A stretch of DNA of 15,173 nucleotides from CAZDYP01 sp964509505 (GCA_964509505.1 CAZDYP010000144.1:1-15173); one strand, 5' to 3'. Counted from the first letter of the stretch, positions 1 to 7,030 are shown. Translations and numbers: made by a program. Notes: generated from the sequence alone by a model not told the origin.

Positions 1-305
1 ACTACTTCGTCGAATTCAGGCGGCATCGCCTCGCCTGCTTCGTCGCCCATTTCGCTGGCCATCTTCCGCATGAAGCGCGCCATACTCTTGGGATCGTTTT
101 CGTCCACGCCACCAAACGCCGATGGGTCGGACATCGCTTCGAGACGCGCTTCTTCTGATCTCAAGACAGCGACGCGCGAGAAGATACGCTTCAATGGGGC
201 ATGACCACAAAATTGGCACGTCGGCGCCTCGGGCGGATTGAAGCCGCGCACCGTGAACGCATTACGCCGCTTGCATTTTTCGCAGCGATACTCATAAGTA
301 GCCAT
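1..305 (-). CDS. FmdB-family zinc-ribbon protein, 3' part cut by window edge
   Basis: Reading the minus strand from an ATG at 305 gives a small protein starting MATYEYRC. It has a CxxC pair at residues 8 and 11 and a second CxxC pair at 30 and 33, the spacing of the FmdB/CxxC_CxxC_SSSS regulatory-protein family. After the zinc ribbon comes a basic stretch (LKRIFSRVAVLRS) and a charged, Met-rich, acidic tail that runs off the window at position 1 (101 codons seen). The start is supported by GAGGAG at 313-318, 7 nt upstream, and by a promoter-like pair further up. The family is small and widespread; proposed roles in transcriptional regulation are poorly established, so only the fold is claimed. 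It is divergent from the remA-gmk run. Confidence 0.82.
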   Translation of the reverse strand, partial: MATYEYRCEKCKRRNAFTVRGFNPPEAPTCQFCGHAPLKRIFSRVAVLRSEEARLEAMSDPSAFGGVDENDPKSMARFMRKMASEMGDEAGEAMPPEFDEV

Positions 306-333
306 CACCACACTCCTCAAAAAATTCGCGGAC

Positions 334-362
334 ATTATAGCGTCTCTGTCGTGAAGCGTGAA
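334..362 (-). promoter_or_regulatory. Promoter for the FmdB-like gene
   Basis: On the minus strand a perfect TATAAT lies at 334-339. Seventeen nucleotides further upstream is TTCACG (357-362), which matches four of six bases of a sigma-70 -35 box. The -35 lies inside the left arm of the heptamer repeat at 351-434, so the repeat supplies part of this promoter. Evidence is sequence match only. Confidence 0.5.
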
Positions 363-434
363 ACATGAAGCGATAGATTCACATCGCGTTTCATGCTTCA
401 CGCTGTTTGCCATCTGCTATTTATCATCTGCTAT
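351..434. repeat. Heptanucleotide tandem repeat with palindromic arms
   Basis: Twelve consecutive 7-nt units can be read without a gap. The first units are GTGAAGC and GTGAAAC; the last ones alternate CTGCTAT and TTATCAT. Positions 350-364 and 388-402 form an imperfect inverted repeat (14 of 15 bases pair) around a 23-nt loop. The tract fills most of the divergent region between the FmdB-like gene and remA. It is open in the remA frame, which could wrongly extend that gene at its 5' end. Confidence 0.65.
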
Positions 435-450
435 CCGCCCTTCGCCACCT

Positions 451-816
451 ATGCCTGTTCCACCTGAATTTGTCCATGTTGGTTATGGCGGCACCGTCGC
501 CGTGCATCGGATCCTCGCGATTGCTGCGCCCGATTCGTCGCCCATCAAGCGCATGGTCAAATTGGCGAACAAAGAAAATCGTCTGATCAATTTGACTTAT
601 GGGCGCAAAGCGAAAACAGTGATAGTGCTGGACAGTGGGCATGTCGTCATCGCCGCCGTGCAACCCAATGTCATCTTGAAGCGTATCCACGCATCGCCTA
701 TGCGCAGCGGCATTATAGATTTAGACGCGAGCGCCGCCGAACCAGTCAGCGAACTTAACATGGCTGCTCCAGCCGCTGCGACGAATGATGAGGTTCCCTC
801 TAATTCACCATCATAG
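451..816 (+). CDS. remA: RemA/DUF370-family regulator
   Basis: This 121-residue protein has the DUF370/RemA core: VHVGYGG near the N-terminus, then RILAIAAPDSSPIKRMV, LINLTYGRKAKTVIVLDSGHVVIAAVQP and a closing KRI. In Bacillus RemA is a ring-forming DNA-binding activator of matrix genes. In other phyla the role is less clear, so a DNA-binding regulator is inferred. The family core is about 85 residues; the last ~35 here are a low-complexity Ala/Ser/Asn-rich tail. I chose ATG 451 because family homology begins there. The upstream in-frame stretch is heptamer repeat. No Shine-Dalgarno sequence is visible before 451. It lies directly before gmk, the same order as in Bacillus (remA-gmk), which supports the call. 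Confidence 0.82.
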   Translation: MPVPPEFVHVGYGGTVAVHRILAIAAPDSSPIKRMVKLANKENRLINLTYGRKAKTVIVLDSGHVVIAAVQPNVILKRIHASPMRSGIIDLDASAAEPVSELNMAAPAAATNDEVPSNSPS

Positions 817-827
817 GAGTTGCACCC

Positions 828-1466
828 ATGAACGAAGTCAATCCCACTCTATTGGACGACCCGTACAAGCGTGAAGCGCCGTCGTTAGTTGTCGTCATTT
901 CAGGCCCATCGGGCGTCGGCAAAGATGCGACGCTCAAGAAAATGAAGGAGATGGGCTATCCCTTTCATTTCGTCGTCACAGCGACGACGCGCCCTAAGCG
1001 TGAGGGCGAAGTCGAGGGCGTGGATTACTTCTTCGTGGACATGAGCGAGTTTGCGCGCTTGATCGAAGCGGGTGAATTGTTGGAGTATGCGGTTGTGTAT
1101 GGTCAATACAAAGGCATTCCGAAGCAACAGGTGCGCGACGCCTTGGCGAGCGGCAAAGACGTGGTGTTGCGGATTGATGTGCAAGGCGCGAATACAATGA
1201 GACGGCTGCTTCCTGACGCCGTCTTTATTTTTCTCATGGCGGAATCCGAAGAGATGCTCATCAAGCGACTGATGGAGCGCAAGACCGAGACGCCCGGCGG
1301 TTTGAAAATTCGTGCGGCCACAGCGCGCGAAGAAATGAAACGCATTCAGGAGTTCGATTATTGCGTCACAAATAGCGAGTGCAACCTCGCAGAAACCGCC
1401 GAGACGATTGCCGCCATCATCCGCGCCGAAAAAGCGCGCGTCAAACCGCGCCGCGTGCAACTGTAA
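828..1466 (+). CDS. gmk: Guanylate kinase
   Basis: A 212-residue guanylate kinase, converting GMP and ATP to GDP and ADP in purine nucleotide salvage and synthesis; cytoplasmic. The P-loop GPSGVGKD is at residues 26-33. The GMP-binding signature TTRPKREGEVEGVDYFF follows near residue 53, then VLRIDVQGANTMR, and the arginine-rich lid around RAATAREEMKR. Length is normal for the family, with a slightly long N-terminus. AGGAG at 815-819 overlaps the remA stop and sits 8 nt before the ATG, so translation is probably coupled to remA. Oddity: the residue after the P-loop lysine is Asp where Walker A usually has Ser or Thr. I believe this occurs in other Chloroflexota Gmk proteins but cannot check it here. 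Confidence 0.95.
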   Translation: MNEVNPTLLDDPYKREAPSLVVVISGPSGVGKDATLKKMKEMGYPFHFVVTATTRPKREGEVEGVDYFFVDMSEFARLIEAGELLEYAVVYGQYKGIPKQQVRDALASGKDVVLRIDVQGANTMRRLLPDAVFIFLMAESEEMLIKRLMERKTETPGGLKIRAATAREEMKRIQEFDYCVTNSECNLAETAETIAAIIRAEKARVKPRRVQL

Positions 1467-1476
1467 TACGGTTACT

Positions 1477-2571
1477 ATGCCTCCTGCTCTTGCGCCCCGC
1501 CCCGCCTCCATTCGCCTCTCTGTCCCTCAGCATCGCCCCGTCATCACCTGGCTCATCCTGGGCGTCAACGTCGTGATGTGGATTTTGCTGGAACTGAATG
1601 GCGGCTCGACCGACGACGAGACGCTCACACGCTTTGGCATGAAGGTCAATGCGCTCATCACGACAGGCGAGGTGTGGCGGCTGTGCACGGCGATGTTCTT
1701 GCACATCGGGCTTGTGCATCTGGCAGTCAACAGCTATTCACTCTACCACATGGGCTTGTTGTTGGAGCGCTTCATCGGTGCGCTGCGTTTCAGCATCCTC
1801 TATCTCTTCGCAGGCTTGTGCGGCAGCCTTGCCAGTTACGTCTTCAGCGCGTATGCGTCGGCGGGCGCATCGGGCGCCATCTTCGGTGTGTTGGGCGCGG
1901 TCGGCGTGTTCTTCTTTTTCCAACGCAACGTATTTAGCGGCGCGCGTAGCATTTTGATGAACATCGTCGTCGTCGCCGCCATCAATATCGCGTATGGTTT
2001 CAGCTCACGCGGCATTGACAACTACGCGCACCTTGGCGGCTTGCTCGGCGGCATGGTGTTGGGCGTGGCGCTGGCGCCACACTATCGCGTCGGCGTGGAC
2101 AGCTTCAACGTGCCTCACGCGCAAGCGCACACGTCGCCGCTGCGTTGGCTCATGGCCGCGTTGTCCTACGCGGTGTTAGGCGTTCTCATCATGCTGGCTA
2201 TGCAGTGGCAAAGCGATTCGGCTGAAACGCATTTATTACGCGGCAAGCAATTCTACGACGCCGAGCAATGGACGGAAGCCACAGTCGAATTTCGCCAAGC
2301 CATTGCGCGTGACACGCAATCTAGCGAGGCGCATTTCTACTTGGGCGTCGCGTTGTTTCAGCAACGCCAATTCGACGCTGCCGCGCAGGCTTTCGAGCAA
2401 ACATTGGCGTTGGAAAACGATTTTCCAAGCGCGCGGTTCAATCTCGCGTTGTGCTACGTCGAGCTGCGCCGCTACTCCGACGCGCGTTTACAATTGCAAC
2501 GCTATCTGCAAATGCGCGGCGCTAACCGCGCCCAGGCGAATGAAGTGTTGAAGAGCTTGGAAGGAAAGTGA
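1477..2571 (+). CDS. Rhomboid intramembrane serine protease with C-terminal TPR repeats
   Basis: A 364-residue membrane protein. The N-terminal ~220 residues are a rhomboid (S54) protease domain. They carry the HxxxxHxxxN motif (His76, His81, Asn85), GASGAIFG with the catalytic Ser132, and YAHLGGLLGG with the catalytic His185, spread over about six hydrophobic segments. One further hydrophobic segment (WLMAALSYAVLGVLIMLAM) precedes about three TPR units from residue 249 to 355. Rhomboids cleave transmembrane segments of other proteins. The TPRs probably present or recruit partners; no substrate can be named. ATG 1477 lies 10 nt after the gmk stop. An upstream in-frame start at 1408 would overlap gmk and adds no rhomboid sequence. 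No clear ribosome site is seen, so coupling to gmk is likely. Confidence 0.92.
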   Translation: MPPALAPRPASIRLSVPQHRPVITWLILGVNVVMWILLELNGGSTDDETLTRFGMKVNALITTGEVWRLCTAMFLHIGLVHLAVNSYSLYHMGLLLERFIGALRFSILYLFAGLCGSLASYVFSAYASAGASGAIFGVLGAVGVFFFFQRNVFSGARSILMNIVVVAAINIAYGFSSRGIDNYAHLGGLLGGMVLGVALAPHYRVGVDSFNVPHAQAHTSPLRWLMAALSYAVLGVLIMLAMQWQSDSAETHLLRGKQFYDAEQWTEATVEFRQAIARDTQSSEAHFYLGVALFQQRQFDAAAQAFEQTLALENDFPSARFNLALCYVELRRYSDARLQLQRYLQMRGANRAQANEVLKSLEGK

Positions 2572-2574
2572 GGA

Positions 2575-2644
2575 GTGTTCAGTGTTCAGTATGCAGTGGG
2601 TGATGTTTACTGGTGACTGGATACTGCATACTGAACACTGTTCA
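2575..2644. repeat. Heptanucleotide tandem repeat forming a long hairpin
   Basis: Ten 7-nt units run without interruption, changing from GTGTTCA/GTATGCA on the left to CTGCATA/CTGAACA on the right, so the array is also an inverted repeat. The 18-bp arms 2580-2597 and 2623-2640 are perfectly complementary around a 25-nt loop. It fills the gap between the rhomboid gene and the MEMO1-family gene. There is no T-run after the hairpin, so I do not call it an intrinsic terminator. Confidence 0.75.
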
Positions 2645-2662
2645 CTGCTGTGGTGAGGTCGT

Positions 2663-3505
2663 ATGCCCATCCGTCATTCTTCTATTGCAGGCGCGTGGTA
2701 TCCTGACGATGTGAATGCGTTGCGTGGGATGCTCGATGGCTTCTTAGCTAACGTGCCTACGCAAACATTACAAGGCGAACTGTGCGCGCTGCTTGCGCCC
2801 CATGCAGGCTATCGTTTTTCGGGACAAACGGCGGCGTATGGTTACCAACAAATCGTCGGGTGCACGTTTGAAGTGATTATCATACTGGCTCCCAGTCATT
2901 TTGTGGATGTGGGCGCCTATGCCATTGCGGGCGACGAGGCGTATGCGACGCCGTTGGGACAAGTCGCGCTCGCGCAAACGGTGATTGAACCATTGATGCA
3001 GCGCTTGCCCATACGCCGTGTGCGCGAGCCATGGAGCCGCTGGGGTGACGCGCAATGGGAACATGCCATCGAGATGCAACTGCCGTTCTTGCAACATGTC
3101 CTCCGTTCATTTTCGTTCGTGCCAATCTTGATGAGCGCGGATGAGCTCGCACCTTGTTTGCAATTAGGGCGCGCCCTCGCTGACGTGATGCGCGAGCGTC
3201 GTTGTTTGCTCATCGCCAGCAGCGACCTCAATCACATCGCAAGCTACACGCTGGTGCAGCAATATGACGCCGAAGTGATTGCCGCCCTTGAGCGTTTCGA
3301 TGTATCATTGATGGCGGAGACGTTGCTGCATCCCCAATACTCTGTCTGTGGCCGCGCGCCCATCCTCACCGCTGCCATTACGGCGCAAACACTGGGCGCA
3401 ACGCGCGCTCAAATCCTCCACCACACCACTTCGGGTGATGTCACCGGTCGCACACGCGAAGGGGAATACACGGTGGGGTATTTGAGTGCGGCGTTTATCA
3501 AGTAG
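2663..3505 (+). CDS. MEMO1-family protein (AmmeMemoRadiSam system protein B)
   Basis: A 280-residue MEMO1-family protein. It opens with RHSSIAGAWYP and has APHAGYRFSG (His47), LAPSHF (His79), EHAIEMQLPFLQ, IASSDLNH (Asp188, His191) and SVCGRAP (Cys229). These positions correspond to the conserved metal-site residues of human MEMO1, which binds copper or iron and is structurally related to class III extradiol dioxygenases. In bacteria the family is annotated as AmmeMemoRadiSam system protein B, often beside an AMMECR1 protein and a radical SAM enzyme. Neither partner is in this window, so the reaction is unknown. ATG 2663 is preceded by GTGAGG at 2653-2658. Length is typical. Confidence 0.9.
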   Translation: MPIRHSSIAGAWYPDDVNALRGMLDGFLANVPTQTLQGELCALLAPHAGYRFSGQTAAYGYQQIVGCTFEVIIILAPSHFVDVGAYAIAGDEAYATPLGQVALAQTVIEPLMQRLPIRRVREPWSRWGDAQWEHAIEMQLPFLQHVLRSFSFVPILMSADELAPCLQLGRALADVMRERRCLLIASSDLNHIASYTLVQQYDAEVIAALERFDVSLMAETLLHPQYSVCGRAPILTAAITAQTLGATRAQILHHTTSGDVTGRTREGEYTVGYLSAAFIK

Positions 3506-3616
3506 TAATCCAAAGCACACGAAGAACACCCCATCCTCTAAAGAGGACTCAGGCGCGAAGAAATTTTTAGCGCGACTTTGCGCGCTTTGTGATTCTTGGT
3601 GACTTCACGTTGATTC

Positions 3617-3658
3617 CCAATCACCAATCACCAATGCCCAACTCCCAATTACTAATTA
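3617..3658. repeat. CCAATNN heptanucleotide repeat abutting the priA start
   Basis: Six units in perfect 7-nt register: two identical CCAATCA units, then CCAATGC, CCAACTC, CCAATTA and CTAATTA. They end 5 nt before the priA ATG at 3664. A weaker 7-nt register with palindromic character may extend left to about 3510 (hairpin TCCTCT/AGAGGA at 3534-3547). The tract is open in the priA frame and would add 25 false residues if the first in-frame start (3589) were chosen. Confidence 0.8.
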
Positions 3659-3663
3659 CTCCT

Positions 3664-6600
3664 ATGTTTGCCGAGATTGTCGTCAACGCGCCGCTCAGCC
3701 GCAAGCGCATCGCAGCGACGCAACGCACCGAAGGCTATACGGCGTTGGATCAAACCTTCACGTATGCGATTCCGCAAGCGCTCGTCGGACGCTTGCAAGC
3801 GGGGCAGCTCGTCACCGTGCCGTTTGGCGCGCGTAAACTGCAAGGCATCGTCATGGCGTTGAGTGAGACAACGACCGTGGAGCGCCTCAAAGAAGTCGCC
3901 GACATTGCCGACCCGTTACCCGTGCTCTCGCCCGCGCAGCTCGCCCTCGCGCGCTGGTTGAGCGCGCATTACTTCACGCCGTTGATAGAGTGTGTCTTGC
4001 AGATGTTCCCCCCCGGACTTGAATCGGAAGCGCAAACGCTCATCAAACTCAATCCCGACGCGCCATCGTTGACTAATCCCAAAGAAAGCCAGCAACTCAT
4101 TGTCGAGCGCTTGCGGGCAGGTCCGTTGTTGTTAGAGGAATTGATAGCGGGCGCTCACAAAAAAGAGTTGTTGCGTGAAATTGAGGCGTTGGCGCGACGC
4201 CGCATCGTGTTACGCGAGAGTGTGTTGTTGCCGCCGCGCGCGAAAGAAAAGCGTGAGCAAACGACGCAACTTGTGGCTGAACCGAGCGGCGAGCGGCTGG
4301 TCGAGGCGCGTAAAGAGGCCGCGCCTATTCAAAAAGCAGTCTTTGATTACTTGAAACAACATGAGACTTCGGAAGGCGTCTCTGCTAAGGTTTTGAAAGA
4401 GGCAACGGGTGCGACGAGCGCAACACTTAAGACGTTGGCAGAGGCGCGCATCATCAGTCTTAAAGAACGCACCGTCAGCTTGCGCGCTGAACCTAGTCAA
4501 AAGATGTTGACGGCATTACGCGCGCCACGCCAAAGCGCCGTGCTGGAGTATCTGCTGCAACAAGGGGGGCTCAACGCGATTATTCCCACGCGCGAATTGA
4601 TGCGCGCGACAGGCGCGCACAAGGCGACGCTCAAAGCGTTGGCTGAAGCGGGGTTCATTCGTTTCGATGAACGCGTCGTCTGGCGCGACCCACTCAAGGT
4701 GCAGGCATTCCTGTTGACGGAATCGCCTGCTTTGACCAACGAGCAACAAGCGGTGTGGGATGTCATACGCGCAGCCTTAAGACACAAGCGGACGGGGGAC
4801 GGCGGACAGGAGACCGAGGCTGATATGCACGTTGCAGCCACAACGTCCAATGTCGAACCCTCAACGTCGAGCGCCGAGCTTTCAATGTCCCATATTGAAT
4901 CAGCTATCTCTAATGTCGAAACATCAACATCCGACACTGCTGCGCCGTCTTCGACGCCCGACGCCGCTCCACCATCTCTAACCTCCAATATCGAATATCC
5001 AATCTCTAACACCGAACCGCCAACCGCCAACCGCCAATCTCCAACTTCCAGTTCCCCAATCCCAATAACTTTCTTGTTGTTCGGCGTCACGGGCAGCGGC
5101 AAGACCGAAATCTATCTGCGCGCGGTGGATGAAGTGCTGAAACAGAAACGCCAAGCCATCGTATTGGTGCCTGAGATTGCGCTGACACCGCAGACGACGC
5201 GTCGTTTCGCGGAACGCTTCCCCAAACAAATCATGGTCATGCATAGCCATTTGTCATTGGGTGAGCGGTTCGATCAATGGCGACGCATCCGCGCGGGTGA
5301 AGTGAACGTCGTGATCGGTTCGCGCTCCGCCATCTTCGCGCCATTGCCCCGACTGGGCTTGATCGTGATTGACGAAGAGCACGAATACACCTACAAACAA
5401 GACGTGACGCCTCGCTATCACGCGCGCGAAGTTGCGTTGCGATACGCGCAACTCACGGGCGCGACGGTGATCCTTGGCAGCGCGACGCCCGCGCTCGAAA
5501 GCATGTGGAGAGCAGAACAGGGCGTGTATCGTCTCTTGCGCTTGACGCAGCGCGTTCAGAATCCTGAGTTTGATGTCGAACCCGCCGAGCTGACACGCCA
5601 AACCAACCATCAACAATCAACGCTCAACAATCGCACCGTGAGGGATCGCGGCGACGCCGCTAAAGTCGGTTTAGCGACAGGCGCGCGCGCCTATCTCACG
5701 CGCCCCGATTTGCTCGTGCCGCCGCCGCTTGGACTCGCGCGCGCGCCGTACGGCTTTCCACCCATGAGCATCGTGGACATGCGCGAAGAATTGAAGGCGG
5801 GCAACACGAGCATCTTCTCGCGCACGTTGCGCGATGCGTTGGCGGCGACGTTGAAGGCGCGCGAGCAAGCCATCCTCTTTTTGAATCGGCGCGGCACAGC
5901 GACGTTTGTGCTGTGTCGTGATTGCGGCTTCGTGTTGAAGTGTCAGCCGTGCGATAACCCCGTGACCTATCACGCCGACCAAAACGATTTGGTGTGCCAT
6001 CATTGCAATCGCCGTTATCAAATGCCGAAGCAATGTCCCCATTGTTTGAGCGCGCGCATCAAACAATTTGGCGCAGGCACGCAGAAGGTCGAGGAAGTCG
6101 TCACGCAATTGTTCCCGACGGCGCGCGTGGTGCGTTGGGACCGAGACACGACGGGCGCGAGAGGCGCACACGACAAAATTCTCAAGCAGTTCGCCGCGCA
6201 CAAAGCGGATGTGTTGGTCGGCACACAGATGATTGCGAAGGGCTTGGACGTGCCGCTCGTCACGCTCGTCGGCGTCATCTCCGCAGACACGGCGTTGAAC
6301 CTGCCCGACTTTCGCGCGAGCGAGCGCACGTTCCAATTGCTCATGCAAGTTGGCGGACGCGCGGGGCGCGCGCATTTGCCCAGCCAAGTTATCGTGCAGA
6401 CGTACGCGCCGACGCACCCCGCCATCGTCGCCGCTGCGCAATATGATTATGTCAATTTTTATCAAAGCGAATTGGAATTTCGTCGCCGCTTGCATTATCC
6501 GCCGTTCGGTCAGCTTGTGCGCTTGGTGTATGCGGGCGGCAAAGAGCGCGCACAATCCGAAGCCGAGTCGTTGCAGCGCAGTTTGAGTCAACGCATTCGC

Positions 6601-6777
6601 CAATTGGGATTGAGCGATGTGGAGTTGGTGGGCCCCGCGCCGTGCTTCGTGCATAAGTTACGCAGCGAGTATCGTTGGCAGATTCTCGTCAAGGGAACGC
6701 ACGCACACGAATTGTTGGAGGGGTTCTTGTTGCCATTGGGATGGCGGGTGGATGTGGAGCCGATGAGTGTGCTATAA
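3664..6777 (+). CDS. priA: Primosomal protein N' (PriA), replication-restart helicase, enlarged
   Basis: PriA reloads the replisome at stalled forks as a 3'-5' superfamily 2 helicase. Order of parts in this 1037-residue protein: 3' DNA-binding domain (FAEIVVNAPLSRKR to about residue 95); winged-helix-like segments, with an obvious tandem duplicate at about 220-272 and 287-339; a TNEQQAVW motif; a seven-residue-periodic linker (about 390-468) encoded by heptamer repeats; Walker A GVTGSGKT (474-481); DEEH (570-573); LGSATPALES; a second insertion (about 633-695); VDMREELKAGN; an eight-Cys double zinc site (751-794); and the C-terminal helicase motifs GTQMIAKGLD and QVGGRAGR. Usual length is 730-830 residues; the excess is explained by the two insertions and the extra winged helix. 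ATG 3664 fits the family start. No ribosome site is visible. All helicase motifs are intact, so it is probably functional. Confidence 0.95.
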   Translation: MFAEIVVNAPLSRKRIAATQRTEGYTALDQTFTYAIPQALVGRLQAGQLVTVPFGARKLQGIVMALSETTTVERLKEVADIADPLPVLSPAQLALARWLSAHYFTPLIECVLQMFPPGLESEAQTLIKLNPDAPSLTNPKESQQLIVERLRAGPLLLEELIAGAHKKELLREIEALARRRIVLRESVLLPPRAKEKREQTTQLVAEPSGERLVEARKEAAPIQKAVFDYLKQHETSEGVSAKVLKEATGATSATLKTLAEARIISLKERTVSLRAEPSQKMLTALRAPRQSAVLEYLLQQGGLNAIIPTRELMRATGAHKATLKALAEAGFIRFDERVVWRDPLKVQAFLLTESPALTNEQQAVWDVIRAALRHKRTGDGGQETEADMHVAATTSNVEPSTSSAELSMSHIESAISNVETSTSDTAAPSSTPDAAPPSLTSNIEYPISNTEPPTANRQSPTSSSPIPITFLLFGVTGSGKTEIYLRAVDEVLKQKRQAIVLVPEIALTPQTTRRFAERFPKQIMVMHSHLSLGERFDQWRRIRAGEVNVVIGSRSAIFAPLPRLGLIVIDEEHEYTYKQDVTPRYHAREVALRYAQLTGATVILGSATPALESMWRAEQGVYRLLRLTQRVQNPEFDVEPAELTRQTNHQQSTLNNRTVRDRGDAAKVGLATGARAYLTRPDLLVPPPLGLARAPYGFPPMSIVDMREELKAGNTSIFSRTLRDALAATLKAREQAILFLNRRGTATFVLCRDCGFVLKCQPCDNPVTYHADQNDLVCHHCNRRYQMPKQCPHCLSARIKQFGAGTQKVEEVVTQLFPTARVVRWDRDTTGARGAHDKILKQFAAHKADVLVGTQMIAKGLDVPLVTLVGVISADTALNLPDFRASERTFQLLMQVGGRAGRAHLPSQVIVQTYAPTHPAIVAAAQYDYVNFYQSELEFRRRLHYPPFGQLVRLVYAGGKERAQSEAESLQRSLSQRIRQLGLSDVELVGPAPCFVHKLRSEYRWQILVKGTHAHELLEGFLLPLGWRVDVEPMSVL
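4843..5068. repeat. Heptanucleotide repeat tract inside priA
   Basis: Two blocks share the unit TCNAAYN. Block 1 (4843-4933, about 13 units) includes two ATGTCGA units. Block 2 (4985-5068, about 12 units) includes CCAATAT and CCAACCG units. The piece between them (4934-4984) is less regular and shifts the phase. Everything is in the priA frame. The product is a Ser/Thr/Pro/Asn-rich linker in which an SNVE-like motif (SNVE, SSAE, SHIE, SNVE, SNIE, SNTE) recurs at seven-residue intervals, because three 7-nt units equal seven codons. Confidence 0.85.
5602..5636. repeat. Short ATCAACN heptanucleotide repeat inside priA
   Basis: Five consecutive 7-nt units, including ATCAACA, ATCAACG and CTCAACA, in frame within priA (residues about 647-658, reading TNHQQSTLNN). 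The unit matches the TCNAAYN consensus of the larger priA tract. It sits in an insertion between the RLLRLTQRV segment and VDMREELKAGN, where usual PriA proteins have only a short link. Confidence 0.7.
5638..5700. repeat. Palindromic element inside priA
   Basis: Directly after the heptamer tract lies an interrupted inverted repeat. Its core CGCTAAA (5658-5664) and TTTAGCG (5670-5676) are perfect around five bases, and GTGAG near 5638 pairs with CTCAC near 5695. It is translated in frame as RDRGDAAKVGLATGARAY, which does not look like PriA family sequence. It may be a small palindromic element that entered the gene; this is an inference from symmetry and from the family's usual length. Confidence 0.45.
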
Positions 6778-6994
6778 AAGCTGCGGCTCTCCCGATTTTG
6801 AGGTAGAACGCTCACGGCGGACTTCCTTCGGTCGCAAATCCGCCGCTTGAATACTGAATGTGTCCATCCAGCGCGAGCCATTCCACACTCAAGTCTGTAG
6901 AGCCAAAGTTGCTGTATCCTGTTTCGCTCACGCTGTTTGGCTTTGTGTCGGGGTGGGTGTGACGTTGCAGAGCATGGCGAGGAACATGTAGCAC
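6778..6994. other. Convergent intergenic region with possible gene remnant
   Basis: No convincing gene is present. On the minus strand 6812-6994 is open for 60 codons. The final ~40 residues (ending SVEWLALDGHIQYSSGGFATEGSPP) have a composition that looks protein-like, which could be the tail of a decayed secreted or beta-sheet protein. I recognise no family. A short inverted repeat (GGCGGA near 6818 with TCCGCC near 6838) lies within it. Confidence 0.25.
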
Positions 6995-7030
6995 AAAGTA
7001 AAAGGGCGATGTCGCATGATGACATCGCCC
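6994..7030 (-). terminator. Intrinsic terminator for the minus-strand genes
   Basis: A perfect 10-bp GC-rich stem, GGGCGATGTC (7004-7013) with GACATCGCCC (7021-7030), closes a 7-nt loop. In the minus direction it is followed by TTTTACTTT, a fair T-rich tail. In the plus direction the following bases are not T-rich. It therefore most likely ends transcripts of the SnoaL-like gene after they pass the MITE-like element. Confidence 0.7.

Noticed and set aside
358..450. An upstream in-frame start for the remA-like gene
   Set aside because: The stretch is mostly heptamer repeat and the RemA core begins just after ATG 451.
900..1511. A 203-codon minus-strand open frame opposite gmk
   Set aside because: Shadow of gmk: composition is low-quality and no domain is visible.
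2575..2644. Intrinsic terminator after the rhomboid gene
   Set aside because: The stem is long but not GC-rich and no T-run follows on either side.
3589..3663. An upstream in-frame start for priA
   Set aside because: The added 25 residues are translated heptamer repeat and the PriA family begins at MFAEIVV (3664).
4843..5068. CRISPR array
   Set aside because: The units are 7 nt, directly adjoining, with no spacers, and lie in a coding frame.
5671..6654. A 327-codon minus-strand open frame opposite priA
   Set aside because: It is an Arg/His/Ala-rich shadow of the helicase coding strand with no recognisable family pattern, while the plus strand has all PriA motifs.
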